Assembly (NCBI GenBank): GCA_029261215.1
Contig: JAJDBT010000028.1
Span: forward strand, 1-64,000
Source: Nitrospirota bacterium
GTDB lineage: Bacteria; Nitrospirota; Nitrospiria; SBBL01; JAADHI01
DNA length: 64,000 nt
Direction: 5' to 3'
Shown: piece by piece, positions 36,095 through 45,291 of the stretch
How the letters are laid out: the number at the start of each line of letters is the position of its first letter
Numbering within the stretch: position 1 is the first letter of the stretch
Notes under the pieces: model-generated
Seen by the model: the letters and a program-made list of their open reading frames with translations, nothing else
Database searches by the model: none
What the model was told of the DNA's origin: nothing
Made by a program: the position numbers and the translations under genes

Positions 36095-37540
36095 ATGAAT
36101 AATGAATTAGCGGCGCAGCTGAATCCAAAAGAAAAATCTGATTCGGAGCGGCAGCAGGCAGTTGAAAAGCTGGTATTTAGTTTCGATAAACCGGATCCGG
36201 AAATTTGGCGTACGGTGATTCCTATATTGGAGAATGAACCCGTCTCATGGATTCAGCAGTTAGAATTCCGGCTCTTGAAGCGTCTCCCCTTTGGCGTTGA
36301 TTTTATTGCCGCGGCCTTAAAACTTTTGGATTCGTCCTCTCCTGTGGTTCGTTTGGAAGCGGCGGGGCTGGTTCGACAGGTGGTAGACCGTCTCGTTTTT
36401 GAAAAAAATGAAGAGGCGTTGAAAACCTTCGAAGAAAACCTCCTATCCCCCCTGGTGACGCATCTGGACCAGGACGGCATTGTTGTGCAACACGGCATGT
36501 GGATCGAACTGTATAAAACCCTCTCCTTCCTGGGCGCTGGTTCCAAGGTCAGCAAAGCCATGGTGGCCTTGCTTCCCAAAGGCGGAGAGGAGGCTCTTTT
36601 TGTTTTTGCGCTCTATGTTCAGGGGAAATACCCTGCGGACTGTCTTGATGCCCTTTTGGCGGGTTTTGAGCATGCTACAGCGGATGATACCCTTTTTCAT
36701 TTGATACGTGCATTGACTGTTTCCCTTCCAAAGGAAGGTGAACTCAATGGTTATGACAACACTGAAGGCGTGATGAGGGTTTTGATCAGCGGGGTTCAGG
36801 GCAAGAGTGAAAATGTGCGTCGCGAATCCTGTGCGGTTTTGGAGTCGAGGGCCGGTATTGCCAGAAAACAGAAAAAACCGATTCCCCTGGAAGGCGAAGC
36901 CTGGGATGCCCTTTTTAAGCTGTACGACGAGCGTCTTGATAATCCCTATGCCCGGGATAAAGATGCGGCGAATCAGGCCATCTCAAAGTTTCCGATTACC
37001 ACGGACCGGCTGTTACGCCTTTTTGAACTGATGCATCGTGTGGACGACGAAATGGAAAAGCAGAATGTTGTTGGCCTGATCGGTAGTTTTAAAACAGCGG
37101 AATCCCGAAGTGAATTGCTGAAACTGCTTCGAGAAAATTTTGCCGGACTTCGTTTGGAGGCCCAAAAAATCACAGTCGATTCAGCCTCAAAATACCTCCC
37201 GGACGAAGAGATTGAACTTGAATTTGACAAACTTCTTGAAGGAAGAGGGCTTCACTCCGATGTGCTTTCTCAATTGGGGGATAAGCTTTTTGCTCCGATC
37301 CCGAGTTTAAAACCCCGTTTGTTAAAATGGCTGGGTCTGAATGAGAAGACAAAACGACCCCTGATGGAGCAGTTTCCCTTGCCGATGATGCATACCAAGG
37401 TCATTCAGGCAGCGAGCAAGCTGGTGACGGATCCTGAAATTCGGGAGAAACTCGATATTCTTGAACCGCTGCTCATGATGAATGATGCGAAGGTGAAGTT
37501 GAATGAAATTATAAAAGCGACCCGTAAGGCAGCTTCATGA
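36095..37540 (+). CDS. HEAT-like helical repeat protein of unknown function
   Basis: The start chosen is ATG 36095 after GAGGAAAT; the upstream GTG at 36059 adds 12 doubtful residues. The 481-residue protein is almost entirely amphipathic helices in pairs, with HEAT-like motifs such as LDSSSPVVRLEAAGLVRQVV. It has no signal peptide or membrane helix, so it is cytosolic. Its stop overlaps the start of the next gene by 4 bases, so the two are coupled. I do not recognise a specific family. Confidence 0.65.
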   Translation: MNNELAAQLNPKEKSDSERQQAVEKLVFSFDKPDPEIWRTVIPILENEPVSWIQQLEFRLLKRLPFGVDFIAAALKLLDSSSPVVRLEAAGLVRQVVDRLVFEKNEEALKTFEENLLSPLVTHLDQDGIVVQHGMWIELYKTLSFLGAGSKVSKAMVALLPKGGEEALFVFALYVQGKYPADCLDALLAGFEHATADDTLFHLIRALTVSLPKEGELNGYDNTEGVMRVLISGVQGKSENVRRESCAVLESRAGIARKQKKPIPLEGEAWDALFKLYDERLDNPYARDKDAANQAISKFPITTDRLLRLFELMHRVDDEMEKQNVVGLIGSFKTAESRSELLKLLRENFAGLRLEAQKITVDSASKYLPDEEIELEFDKLLEGRGLHSDVLSQLGDKLFAPIPSLKPRLLKWLGLNEKTKRPLMEQFPLPMMHTKVIQAASKLVTDPEIREKLDILEPLLMMNDAKVKLNEIIKATRKAAS

Positions 37541-37833
37541 ACCCATTTGGTCAAATCTTGATGGATAAAATTGAGCCGCTGACAGAGGCAAAAATTGTGT
37601 TTGTCGGGTTTGAACTTCCTTCGTCCTTTGGTGGAACCACCGAACTTGAGTTTGGCAATGCGTCGCAAGCCGGTGCCTTGGGGCTCAGTGCTGAAGGTGT
37701 TGCGATGGGGAAAAGTTTTGTCAAATCGGCTATTGAAGACCTCTTTTCAGAAGATTCTGAACTTGAAGACATGGAGTTTAGTCTGAGTGAAGAAGGGTCA
37801 ACCTTTACAGTGACTGCTGTCGAGGAAGACTAA
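37537..37833 (+). CDS. Small acidic protein of unknown function, coupled to the repeat protein
   Basis: The 98-residue acidic product starts at ATG 37537 in an ATGA overlap. It contains GGTTELEFGNASQAGALG and an acidic C-terminal half. It has no signal peptide. The tight coupling suggests that it binds the repeat protein. A strong terminator follows 27 bp downstream, closing the two-gene unit. Confidence 0.65.
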   Translation: MNPFGQILMDKIEPLTEAKIVFVGFELPSSFGGTTELEFGNASQAGALGLSAEGVAMGKSFVKSAIEDLFSEDSELEDMEFSLSEEGSTFTVTAVEED

Positions 37834-37860
37834 GCACAGTCATAAATATGGTTTAAAAAA

Positions 37861-37888
37861 AGGGCTCAATCTATTTGAGCCCTTTTTT
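37861..37888 (+). terminator. Intrinsic terminator after the repeat-protein operon
   Basis: A 9-bp stem (AGGGCTCAA/TTGAGCCCT) around TCTAT is followed by a T6 run and preceded by A7. Confidence 0.93.
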
Positions 37889-37920
37889 ATTGAATGGGTT
37901 GTTATCGTGTTGGAGGGTGA

Positions 37921-39981
37921 ATGAAAAGTTTATGGTCAGATCAGGAAGCCAAAGGTCTATCCGGTGTGGATTTGGTGGTGTATACCTCGCGATTGATTGG
38001 GGCGAATTCGAAGCTGGTACTTTGGGGCGGCGGCAATTCATCGATTAAAACCCAGGGAAAGGATCACACTGGAAAAGAAATACATATCCTTTGGATCAAG
38101 GGTTCCGGCTCAGACATGAGAACCATTGCGCCCAAAAATTTTACCCCGCTTCGATTGGATGAGCTTCTGCTTCTAAAAGACAGATCAGCAATGAGCGATG
38201 AAGACATGGTCGCGTATCAAATGAAGTGCGTGCTTGATCCCAAAGCGCCAAAACCTTCCATTGAAACATTATTGCATGCCTTTCTGCCGGCGGCTCATAT
38301 TTACCATACGCATTCGGACGCGATTTGTACCTTGACCGATACAAAAAAGAGCAAAAAAGTGATTCGGGAGGTTTTTGGTGATTCGGTGGCCGTTGTGGAT
38401 TATCTCAGGCCTGGTTTTTCGCTTTCCAAATCAGTGGCTGAAACCTATGAGAAGAGCCCAAAGCTCACAGCGATTATTCTTGATAAACATGGGCTCATCA
38501 CTTGGGGCGATACCGCGAAAGCGGCCTATGACATGACGATTAAGATGGTCACGGCCGCAGAACGGTACACGGCCAAAAAACTAAAAGGAACGCAGGCCCT
38601 GGGGCCAATGCAGGTGAAGCCGCTTCCTGTCCAAAAGCGCCATGCGGTTGCAGCGGCGATTGCGCCTATCCTTCGAGGCGAGATCAGTCAACATAAACCG
38701 ATGGTGATGTTGTATGAAGATGCGCCCGATCTCTTGAAATTTCTGGGCGCGGAAAAATCAAAAAAGCTGACGCAGGTGGGGCCTTTCACGCCGGATCATT
38801 TGATGCACACACGGCCCTGGCCGCTTTTTGTCGAGACAAAACACCCTGAAGATGCGAATGTTTTGGCGAAAGACCTTCAAAAGGCCCTTGTCCTTTACCG
38901 GAAGCGCGCCGTTGATTTTTTTAATCGGTACAAACAAGCGGGTGTGACAATGCTCGACCCCAACCCGCGTGTGATTTTAATCCCTGGCGTCGGGATGTTT
39001 ACGACGGGAAAAGACCCGCGCGCGGCAAGCATTGTCCATGATCTTTACATGCACACCTTTCCCGTGATCGAAGCGGCAACGGCCATTGATTGTTACACGA
39101 CCATCGGGCTTCAGGATATTTGTGATTTTGAATACTGGCCGATGGAAAATTTTAAATTATCGCTGCTTCCGCCGGAAAAGGCGTTTTCCCGAAAGATTGC
39201 GTTAATCACGGGGGCGGCCGGAGCGATTGGCGCAGCCATTGCGGAGGCTTTTGTGAAGGCTGGCGCTTCGGTTGTGTTGACCGATATCGTGCTCGAAAAA
39301 GTCAGTGCCCTGGCTGAGCGTTTAAATCAGGAGGCGGGCGGGCTTCAGTCGGTCGCGATCGAGATGGATGTGCGTGATGAAAAAAGCGTGAAACAGGGTT
39401 TTGAAAAAGCCCGCCTCGCCTTTGGCGGACTCGATATTTTTGTGTCCAATGCGGGTATTGCGCGTACCGCTTCTATTGACGATCTGAGTTTGAAGGCTTG
39501 GGAAGATTCGCTGAGTGTGAATGCCACGGGGCATCTTTTAACGTCTCAGGCGGCGCTTAAAATCATGAAGGCCCAGGGCATCGGCGGTGCCATTGTGGTT
39601 GTGACGACAAAAAATGTGCTCGCACCAGGCAAAGATTTCGGGGCCTACTCTGCATCGAAAGCGGCGCAAACCCAATTGGCGCGTATTATGGCGATTGAAA
39701 ATGCGTCTGAAGGCATTCGGGTGAATATGGTCACACCCGACGGCATTTTTGAAGGTTCCGGTCTTTGGTCTCAGGAGATTCGGGCAGAACGCGCAAAAGC
39801 CCATAATATTCCTCTTGAGGGGGTTGAAGATTTTTATGCAAAACGAAACCTCATGCAGCGCCGTATTTTTGCCAGCGATGTCGCGGATGGCGTGCTTTTT
39901 CTGGCTTCTGATCAAGCGGCCAAAACAACCGGTGCAATTCTCCCGATTGACGGGGGCTTAAAAGAAGCGTTTCCGAGGTAA
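37921..39981 (+). CDS. Class II aldolase/short-chain dehydrogenase fusion protein
   Basis: The 686-residue protein joins an N-terminal class II aldolase domain (GGNSSIKTQG, AHIYHTHSDAICTL with zinc histidines, DKHGLITWGDTA; ~1-400) to a C-terminal SDR dehydrogenase (~425-686). The SDR half has ALITGAAGAIG (cofactor Gly-rich loop), VSNAGIA, and active-site Y-x-x-x-K in GAYSASKAA. Such fusions are annotated as rhamnulose-1-phosphate aldolase/lactaldehyde dehydrogenase-type enzymes. No rhamnose isomerase or kinase gene is nearby, so the substrate is open. Confidence 0.85.
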   Translation: MKSLWSDQEAKGLSGVDLVVYTSRLIGANSKLVLWGGGNSSIKTQGKDHTGKEIHILWIKGSGSDMRTIAPKNFTPLRLDELLLLKDRSAMSDEDMVAYQMKCVLDPKAPKPSIETLLHAFLPAAHIYHTHSDAICTLTDTKKSKKVIREVFGDSVAVVDYLRPGFSLSKSVAETYEKSPKLTAIILDKHGLITWGDTAKAAYDMTIKMVTAAERYTAKKLKGTQALGPMQVKPLPVQKRHAVAAAIAPILRGEISQHKPMVMLYEDAPDLLKFLGAEKSKKLTQVGPFTPDHLMHTRPWPLFVETKHPEDANVLAKDLQKALVLYRKRAVDFFNRYKQAGVTMLDPNPRVILIPGVGMFTTGKDPRAASIVHDLYMHTFPVIEAATAIDCYTTIGLQDICDFEYWPMENFKLSLLPPEKAFSRKIALITGAAGAIGAAIAEAFVKAGASVVLTDIVLEKVSALAERLNQEAGGLQSVAIEMDVRDEKSVKQGFEKARLAFGGLDIFVSNAGIARTASIDDLSLKAWEDSLSVNATGHLLTSQAALKIMKAQGIGGAIVVVTTKNVLAPGKDFGAYSASKAAQTQLARIMAIENASEGIRVNMVTPDGIFEGSGLWSQEIRAERAKAHNIPLEGVEDFYAKRNLMQRRIFASDVADGVLFLASDQAAKTTGAILPIDGGLKEAFPR

Positions 39982-40016
39982 AGACAGCCTGATTCTGGTT
40001 TTATGGGTGTGAAGCC

Positions 40017-40619
40017 GTGCTTTTAGAGTCAACCTGTGGCGTGGTCCTGGCGGGAGGAAAATCCCGCCGTATGGGTGTGAACAAGCCCTTCATTCCCTTC
40101 GGCGGGAAAACACTGGTTGAGCGTGTGACCGAGGTATTGTCCTCTGTTTTTACCGAAGTCATCATCATTTTGGATGCTCCTCCGCCAGATAAACGTTATT
40201 CATCGCTTCAATTTCCGCTCTTCCATGACGAGACTCCGAACAGGGGGCCGATGGGTGCCATTGAGACGGCCTTTCACGCGGTTTCGGAAAAGCCTCTTTT
40301 TGTCGTCGCCGCAGACATGCCGTTTCTGAATTCCGATGTCATCAGAGCGATGGTGAATGCTTCGCGCCAATATGATTTGCTCATCCCAATGCTTTCCGGC
40401 CAGCTTCACCCGCTTCATGCCTGTTATGCACAGGCCTGTCGTCCAGCGATTGAAGAGATGATTCAAAAAAATCAATTGGCGCTTCACTTTTTGAAAGACC
40501 ATGTGCGCGCCCATCTTTTCCCCGAATCAGCGTTTAGAAAACATGATCCACATCTTCGCTCCGTATTGAACATCAACACGCCAGAAGATTTGGAACGTGC
40601 GCAACTTTTATTGATGTAA
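40017..40619 (+). CDS. mobA: Molybdenum cofactor guanylyltransferase
   Basis: MobA adds GMP to molybdopterin to make the bis-MGD cofactor. The 200-residue nucleotidyltransferase has VVLAGGKSRRMGVNKPF and the metal-binding ADMPFL. It begins with GTG 40017. It is not next to other moa/mob genes. A molybdoenzyme elsewhere in the genome is implied. Confidence 0.88.
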   Translation: MLLESTCGVVLAGGKSRRMGVNKPFIPFGGKTLVERVTEVLSSVFTEVIIILDAPPPDKRYSSLQFPLFHDETPNRGPMGAIETAFHAVSEKPLFVVAADMPFLNSDVIRAMVNASRQYDLLIPMLSGQLHPLHACYAQACRPAIEEMIQKNQLALHFLKDHVRAHLFPESAFRKHDPHLRSVLNINTPEDLERAQLLLM

Positions 40620-40645
40620 ATCAACTTGTTCGTAGATGCAGATCA

Positions 40646-40675
40646 TTGAGCGGGTCTTGAGTGGTCTTGTAGAAT
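40646..40675 (+). promoter_or_regulatory. Candidate promoter of the sigma-54 activator gene
   Basis: TTGAGC and TAGAAT are separated by 18 bases, 32 bases before the ATG at 40707. Confidence 0.35.
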
Positions 40676-40706
40676 CCCTTTTATTTACAGGCGATGGGAT
40701 TTAAAA

Positions 40707-42116
40707 ATGGTGACCAGACAAGAACAAATTCTCCCCGACTTCTGCGCTTCAAGCCTAAACAATATTGCTGAACCCCTGATTATCATCAAGAAGGATTTTA
40801 CGCTGGATTATGTGAATCAGGCGGTTGCAGGTCAGTCAGAAAAAAATCCCGTTGGAGAAAAATGTTACCAGATCCTTCAGGCACGCGAAACGCCTTGTGA
40901 GCCCTGTCCCTGCAGAACTGCTTTTGAAAAAGGAAAGCCCTTCCGTACAATCAGAACATTTGGACATAATGGCAATAAAAGTCAGAAAGAATTCTGCGCA
41001 TACCCCGTTTTTGATGCGAGAGGTGAGGTTTCGCATGCCATAGAAGTGATTCAGGATGTGCCGACATATCTTTTGGCTTCGGACTCGCCACGCTCAGAAA
41101 TTCAAAAAGAAACCCCCATGCCATTGGATACGGCTAAGCCTTTTGAGCAAAAAGAGGAGATTGCTTTTTGCGGGATGATCGGGCGCAGCAAAAAAATGCG
41201 TGGGATGTTTGAACTCATTCGTCTTGTTGCACCCAGTAATGCGACGGTTCTGATCTATGGGGAAAGCGGGACAGGGAAAGAGCGAGTGGCTCAGGGCATC
41301 CATCAATTGAGTCCCAGAAGGCAAAAACCCTTTGTTGCGATTGATTGTGGCGCCCTGCCGGAGACCTTGTTGGAAAGTGAGCTTTTTGGGCATGTGAAAG
41401 GAGCTTTTACGGGAGCGATTTCAAATAAAAAAGGCTTATTTGAAGAGGCGGAAGGCGGTACCCTTTTTTTAGATGAAATCAGCGATACCAGTTTGCTCTT
41501 TCAATCCAAGCTCCTTCGCGCATTACAAGAGGGAGAGGCCCGTCCTGTGGGGGGTAACCGGAGCGTCAAAGTCAATGTGCGTATGATCGCCGCGACCAAC
41601 CGATCTTTAAAAGAAGGGATCGCAAAAAAGACCTTTCGAGAGGATCTTTATTACCGCTTGGCCGTCATGCCGATTATGATTCCCCCTTTGCGTGGCCGTT
41701 TGGATGACATCCCCCTGTTGGTAAAACATTTTATTGAAAGATACGCTTCCCAAAATAATAAAGGCCCCATGTCGCTCTCAAAAGAGGCCTCGGAGCTGCT
41801 TTTGAGAATGCCCTGGAAGGGCAATGTGCGGGAATTGGAAAATGTGATCGAACGCGGCGTACTCGTTTCCCAGAGCGCCGAGATTGCGCTGGAATCGCTT
41901 TTGATTGAAGAGGAAGTCACCTCTCTGGGCTATGCCCCTTCGGCCTCCTTATTTAGTTCCACACAGGAGGCCATGTCGAAGGTCGAAAGAGAGCGCATTA
42001 TCGAATCCCTTCACGAATGCAAAGGCAATAAGGCAATGGCAGCCCGTGCCCTGGGGATTTCCCGCGCCAGTTTTTATAACAAACTCCGTCGATATCAAAT
42101 TCCCGTCTCACGATAA
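40707..42116 (+). CDS. PAS-domain sigma-54-dependent transcriptional activator
   Basis: The 469-residue protein has an N-terminal PAS domain (~15-115) with a cysteine cluster (CYQILQARETPCEPCPC) of the kind found in related activators, possibly a redox or metal site. The AAA+ domain (~150-390) carries Walker A GESGTGKERV, the sigma-54 contact loop GAFTGA and Walker B LFLDEI. A Fis-type helix-turn-helix ends it (KAMAARALGISRASFYNKL). There is no receiver domain. It stands upstream of the polysaccharide export genes, which have a sigma-70-type promoter, so its target is unclear. Confidence 0.92.
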   Translation: MVTRQEQILPDFCASSLNNIAEPLIIIKKDFTLDYVNQAVAGQSEKNPVGEKCYQILQARETPCEPCPCRTAFEKGKPFRTIRTFGHNGNKSQKEFCAYPVFDARGEVSHAIEVIQDVPTYLLASDSPRSEIQKETPMPLDTAKPFEQKEEIAFCGMIGRSKKMRGMFELIRLVAPSNATVLIYGESGTGKERVAQGIHQLSPRRQKPFVAIDCGALPETLLESELFGHVKGAFTGAISNKKGLFEEAEGGTLFLDEISDTSLLFQSKLLRALQEGEARPVGGNRSVKVNVRMIAATNRSLKEGIAKKTFREDLYYRLAVMPIMIPPLRGRLDDIPLLVKHFIERYASQNNKGPMSLSKEASELLLRMPWKGNVRELENVIERGVLVSQSAEIALESLLIEEEVTSLGYAPSASLFSSTQEAMSKVERERIIESLHECKGNKAMAARALGISRASFYNKLRRYQIPVSR

Positions 42117-42295
42117 ATCGGGTCATTTGACCGCTTATTGTTCCCCAGGTTTAAAGAGATGAGTGGGGTAGATCCATCCCCGCTGATCTTTACGTCTATT
42201 GTCGGTTTTTCACTAAACCCCCCACTGAGGACCTACCCTCAATCAGGATATTTTTTATCCTTTTCAGACCTCTTTGACCCCCATTTGTCAAAATC

Positions 42296-42323
42296 TTGAC
42301 AATAATGAGTAGTATTTTATAAT
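42296..42323 (+). promoter_or_regulatory. Near-consensus sigma-70 promoter of the SLBB operon
   Basis: A perfect TTGACA (42296-42301) and a perfect TATAAT (42318-42323) are separated by 16 bases. It would start transcription about 40 bases before the TTG start at 42369. The match predicts strong constitutive expression. Confidence 0.8.
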
Positions 42324-42368
42324 GGAATACGACTAAGATGGATTTTTACTTGTTTCCGGAGGCTCCCC

Positions 42369-45290
42369 TTGAGTATTTTTTCCCCAATCCTGCTCACCCT
42401 TATTTTTAAAAACCGGACAACATTGTCGAAGCCTTTTTTCTGTTATCCGGTATTGGTAGTGTTGGTCATTTTCTCTCTCTTTATCGATGTCCAGCCTTCT
42501 TTTGCCCAGTCGAATAGAAGGGCTGTGGACTCATTTTCAACAAAACCTTTTCAAAATGAGACCCCGTTTTCTGAAAATCCATCGAAGCCCGAAATGAGTG
42601 TTTCCGAATTGAAGGGGCTGTCGCCAGAAGAACTTGAGCAGGGGAAAGCGCTCATGCAAAATCAATCGAAGAAACCCGTGATCGGAGATCAAGTCAAAGA
42701 GAAGCAGGCTGAAGTAGAAGTTTTTTCTGAAAGCCTTGATGAAGCGCCGATGCATTTTTCCCCGCAAGAAGACCTTACGCCGAAAAAAAATGCCCCTTTT
42801 ACGTCTTATATTGAAGAAGTCATGCCTTCGAGTATTTCGCTGGACATCGTTCCCTTTGGGTATGAGCTTTTTCGCCGGGCCCCCACGACCTTTGAGCCGA
42901 TTGAGGCGATTCCTGTTGGCCCGGATTATTACTTGGGCCCTGGGGATGAAGTCAGAATCACAGTTTGGGGAAAACTCAACGCAGACCTTGTGAAGGCGAT
43001 AGACCGCGATGGAGCGATTGTATTACCGCAACTGGGCGCAGTCCATCTTTCCGGCCTCACTTTTTCAGAGGCAAAAAAGTTGATCGAAAAGGAGTTCAGC
43101 CGATATTACAAATCCTCCGAAGTCAAAATGAATATCAGTATGGGCCAGCTTCGGACTATTCCTGTTTTTGTTGTGGGAAAGGTTCAGCAGCCCGGCCGCT
43201 ATACCCTTTCTTCTTTTTCAACCTTGATCAATGCCCTTTTTGTTTCCGGCGGTCCGAGCCAAGTGGGCTCTATGCGAAATATTGAATTAAGACGGAATGG
43301 AAAAACGATCTCCCACTTTGATGTGTACGATCTTCTTTTAAAAGGTGAAAAAGAGGGGGACATTCATCTCATGGCCGGAGATATCATTTTTGTGCCGACG
43401 GTCGGGCCGCGTGTCGGGATATCGGGAAATGTCAAGGTGCCCGCCCTATATGAAACAAAAGGCCCTCAGACATTAAAAGCATTAATTGAAATGGCAGGAG
43501 GCATTACTGCAACGGGTGATTTACAGCAGGTTCAGGTTGAACGGGTTTCTGAGCATATCAAAAAAATCATCCTTGATGTCAATTTGAGTCAGTTGGGCGT
43601 GTCAGAAAACATTGAACTCAAGGCAGGAGATTTTGTCAAGATTTTTCCCATCGATTCTCGTATTAAAAATGCAGTGACCCTGAAAGGGAATGTGGTTCGT
43701 CCCGGTATTTTTGAATGGCATGAAGGTATGAAAGTTCAAAACCTTTTTAAGGGGATGGGTGATTTTTTACCGGAAACATTTTTAGAGTTTGCGCTGATCG
43801 AACGTCTCGTGTTGCCTGACCATCACAAAGAATATCTTTCGGTTCCGCTTGGAAAGGTGCTGAAAGATCCGACGGCCAAAGAGAATATCTTGTTACGTCC
43901 CGAAGATGTGGTGGTGGTGTTTAATCGCTGGGATTTACTTGAAAAAAAGCCGGTTCAAATTCAGGGTGCGGTAAACAAACCCGGCGCCTATGAACACCGG
44001 TCCAATATGAAATTGTCTGACCTGATTAAACTTGCCGGGGGTTTGGAACGACCCGAGCATCCTGAGTCTTATCTTCCAGAGGGGATTGTGGTTAGAAAAA
44101 TGCCTCCCGATTTCCATGAAGAGAAAATGTCCTTTAATGTGATGGCCGCGATTAGGGGTGAGGAGGACGCCGCAGACTTTGTGCTTCAGCCTTTGGATGA
44201 GGTGTATTTGTTCGACCAATGGGCGCTTTCACAAGAAAAAGTAGCCCGTATTGTGGGGGCTGTGAATGTGCCGGGGGTCTTTCCTTGGGCTGAAAAAATG
44301 CGTATCAGGGATTTGCTGAGCCTTGCGGGCGGGACAAAATATTATGCCTATCTGGTCTCTGCCGAGCTGACGCGTATTGTGCCAACCCGTGAGGGGCCAA
44401 AAATAGAGCGGATGGAGATCGATCTGGAAAAAGCGATTGCGGGTCATCCTGAATCCAATATTCTGTTGAAACCGGATGATTATTTATCTGTCCAGTCCGT
44501 ACCGGAATGGGAACTTTATCGGACTGTGCGTATTGAAGGCGAGGTTCGTTTTCCTGGAATGTATACCAGTAAAAAAGGCGAAAAGCTGTCTTCCCTGATT
44601 GAGCGGGCCGGAGGCCTGACTGAAAATGCATATCTCAAAGGGGCGGTTTTTGCGCGGCAATCGGTTCAGGCTTTGCAGCAGCAGCAATTAGACGATGCCA
44701 TCGATCGTCTTGAGCAGGAGATGATTTCCAAATCGGCCAAAAGCATTGAAGCCTCCCTCACCCCCGAAGCCGCCATGCAGGAAAAATCCTCTGCCGAGCA
44801 GCGGAATGCCTTGTTGGTGAAAATGCGGAGCGCAAAAGCAAAGGGACGGATGGCGCTTGACCTCAAGCCCCTGGATGTTTTTAAAGGCTCTGCTTCTGAT
44901 GTCGTCCTCGAAGAAGGGGACATGATGTTTATCCCTGAACGGCCTCAACAGATTCAGGTCATTGGTTCTGTCTTCAATCAAACCGCCTTTATTTATGAAG
45001 CGGGCGCCACGGTTTCCGAGTATCTTAAAAAAGCGGGCGGGATGACTGAAGAGGCCAACGAAGATGCGCTTTATGTTCTTAAAGTCGATGGCACGGCTTA
45101 TTCAAAACAGCAGACAGAGGGTTTTTGGTTTTGGAAAAAACAATTAAAATCATCGACCCTGGATCCAGGGGACACCATTGTGGTTCCAGAGAAAATCGAG
45201 AGGGTGGCCTGGCTCAGAGAGGTCAAAGACATGACCCAGATCCTCTACCAGATTGCTGTGACCGCCGGTGTTCTCATCGTAGCGTTTTAA
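42369..45290 (+). CDS. SLBB-domain polysaccharide export outer-membrane protein
   Basis: The 973-residue protein starts at TTG 42369 after GGAGG. An N-terminal signal segment ends near PSFAQSN. A Wza-type polysaccharide export domain follows (YYLGPGDEVRITVWGKLN), then about six SLBB repeats (each GxVxxPG with a Lx-x-LI-x-x-AGG pattern). A C-terminal hydrophobic segment (ITVTAGVLIVAF-like) ends it. It should form the outer channel for exopolysaccharide or capsule. It is longer than Wza (~380 residues) because of the extra SLBB copies. Confidence 0.9.
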   Translation: MSIFSPILLTLIFKNRTTLSKPFFCYPVLVVLVIFSLFIDVQPSFAQSNRRAVDSFSTKPFQNETPFSENPSKPEMSVSELKGLSPEELEQGKALMQNQSKKPVIGDQVKEKQAEVEVFSESLDEAPMHFSPQEDLTPKKNAPFTSYIEEVMPSSISLDIVPFGYELFRRAPTTFEPIEAIPVGPDYYLGPGDEVRITVWGKLNADLVKAIDRDGAIVLPQLGAVHLSGLTFSEAKKLIEKEFSRYYKSSEVKMNISMGQLRTIPVFVVGKVQQPGRYTLSSFSTLINALFVSGGPSQVGSMRNIELRRNGKTISHFDVYDLLLKGEKEGDIHLMAGDIIFVPTVGPRVGISGNVKVPALYETKGPQTLKALIEMAGGITATGDLQQVQVERVSEHIKKIILDVNLSQLGVSENIELKAGDFVKIFPIDSRIKNAVTLKGNVVRPGIFEWHEGMKVQNLFKGMGDFLPETFLEFALIERLVLPDHHKEYLSVPLGKVLKDPTAKENILLRPEDVVVVFNRWDLLEKKPVQIQGAVNKPGAYEHRSNMKLSDLIKLAGGLERPEHPESYLPEGIVVRKMPPDFHEEKMSFNVMAAIRGEEDAADFVLQPLDEVYLFDQWALSQEKVARIVGAVNVPGVFPWAEKMRIRDLLSLAGGTKYYAYLVSAELTRIVPTREGPKIERMEIDLEKAIAGHPESNILLKPDDYLSVQSVPEWELYRTVRIEGEVRFPGMYTSKKGEKLSSLIERAGGLTENAYLKGAVFARQSVQALQQQQLDDAIDRLEQEMISKSAKSIEASLTPEAAMQEKSSAEQRNALLVKMRSAKAKGRMALDLKPLDVFKGSASDVVLEEGDMMFIPERPQQIQVIGSVFNQTAFIYEAGATVSEYLKKAGGMTEEANEDALYVLKVDGTAYSKQQTEGFWFWKKQLKSSTLDPGDTIVVPEKIERVAWLREVKDMTQILYQIAVTAGVLIVAF

Positions 45291-45291
45291 G

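Noticed and set aside
40707-42369. Sigma-54 control of the SLBB operon by the adjacent activator
   Set aside because: I see no clear TGGCAC-N5-TTGCA promoter in the gap, while a near-consensus sigma-70 promoter is present.
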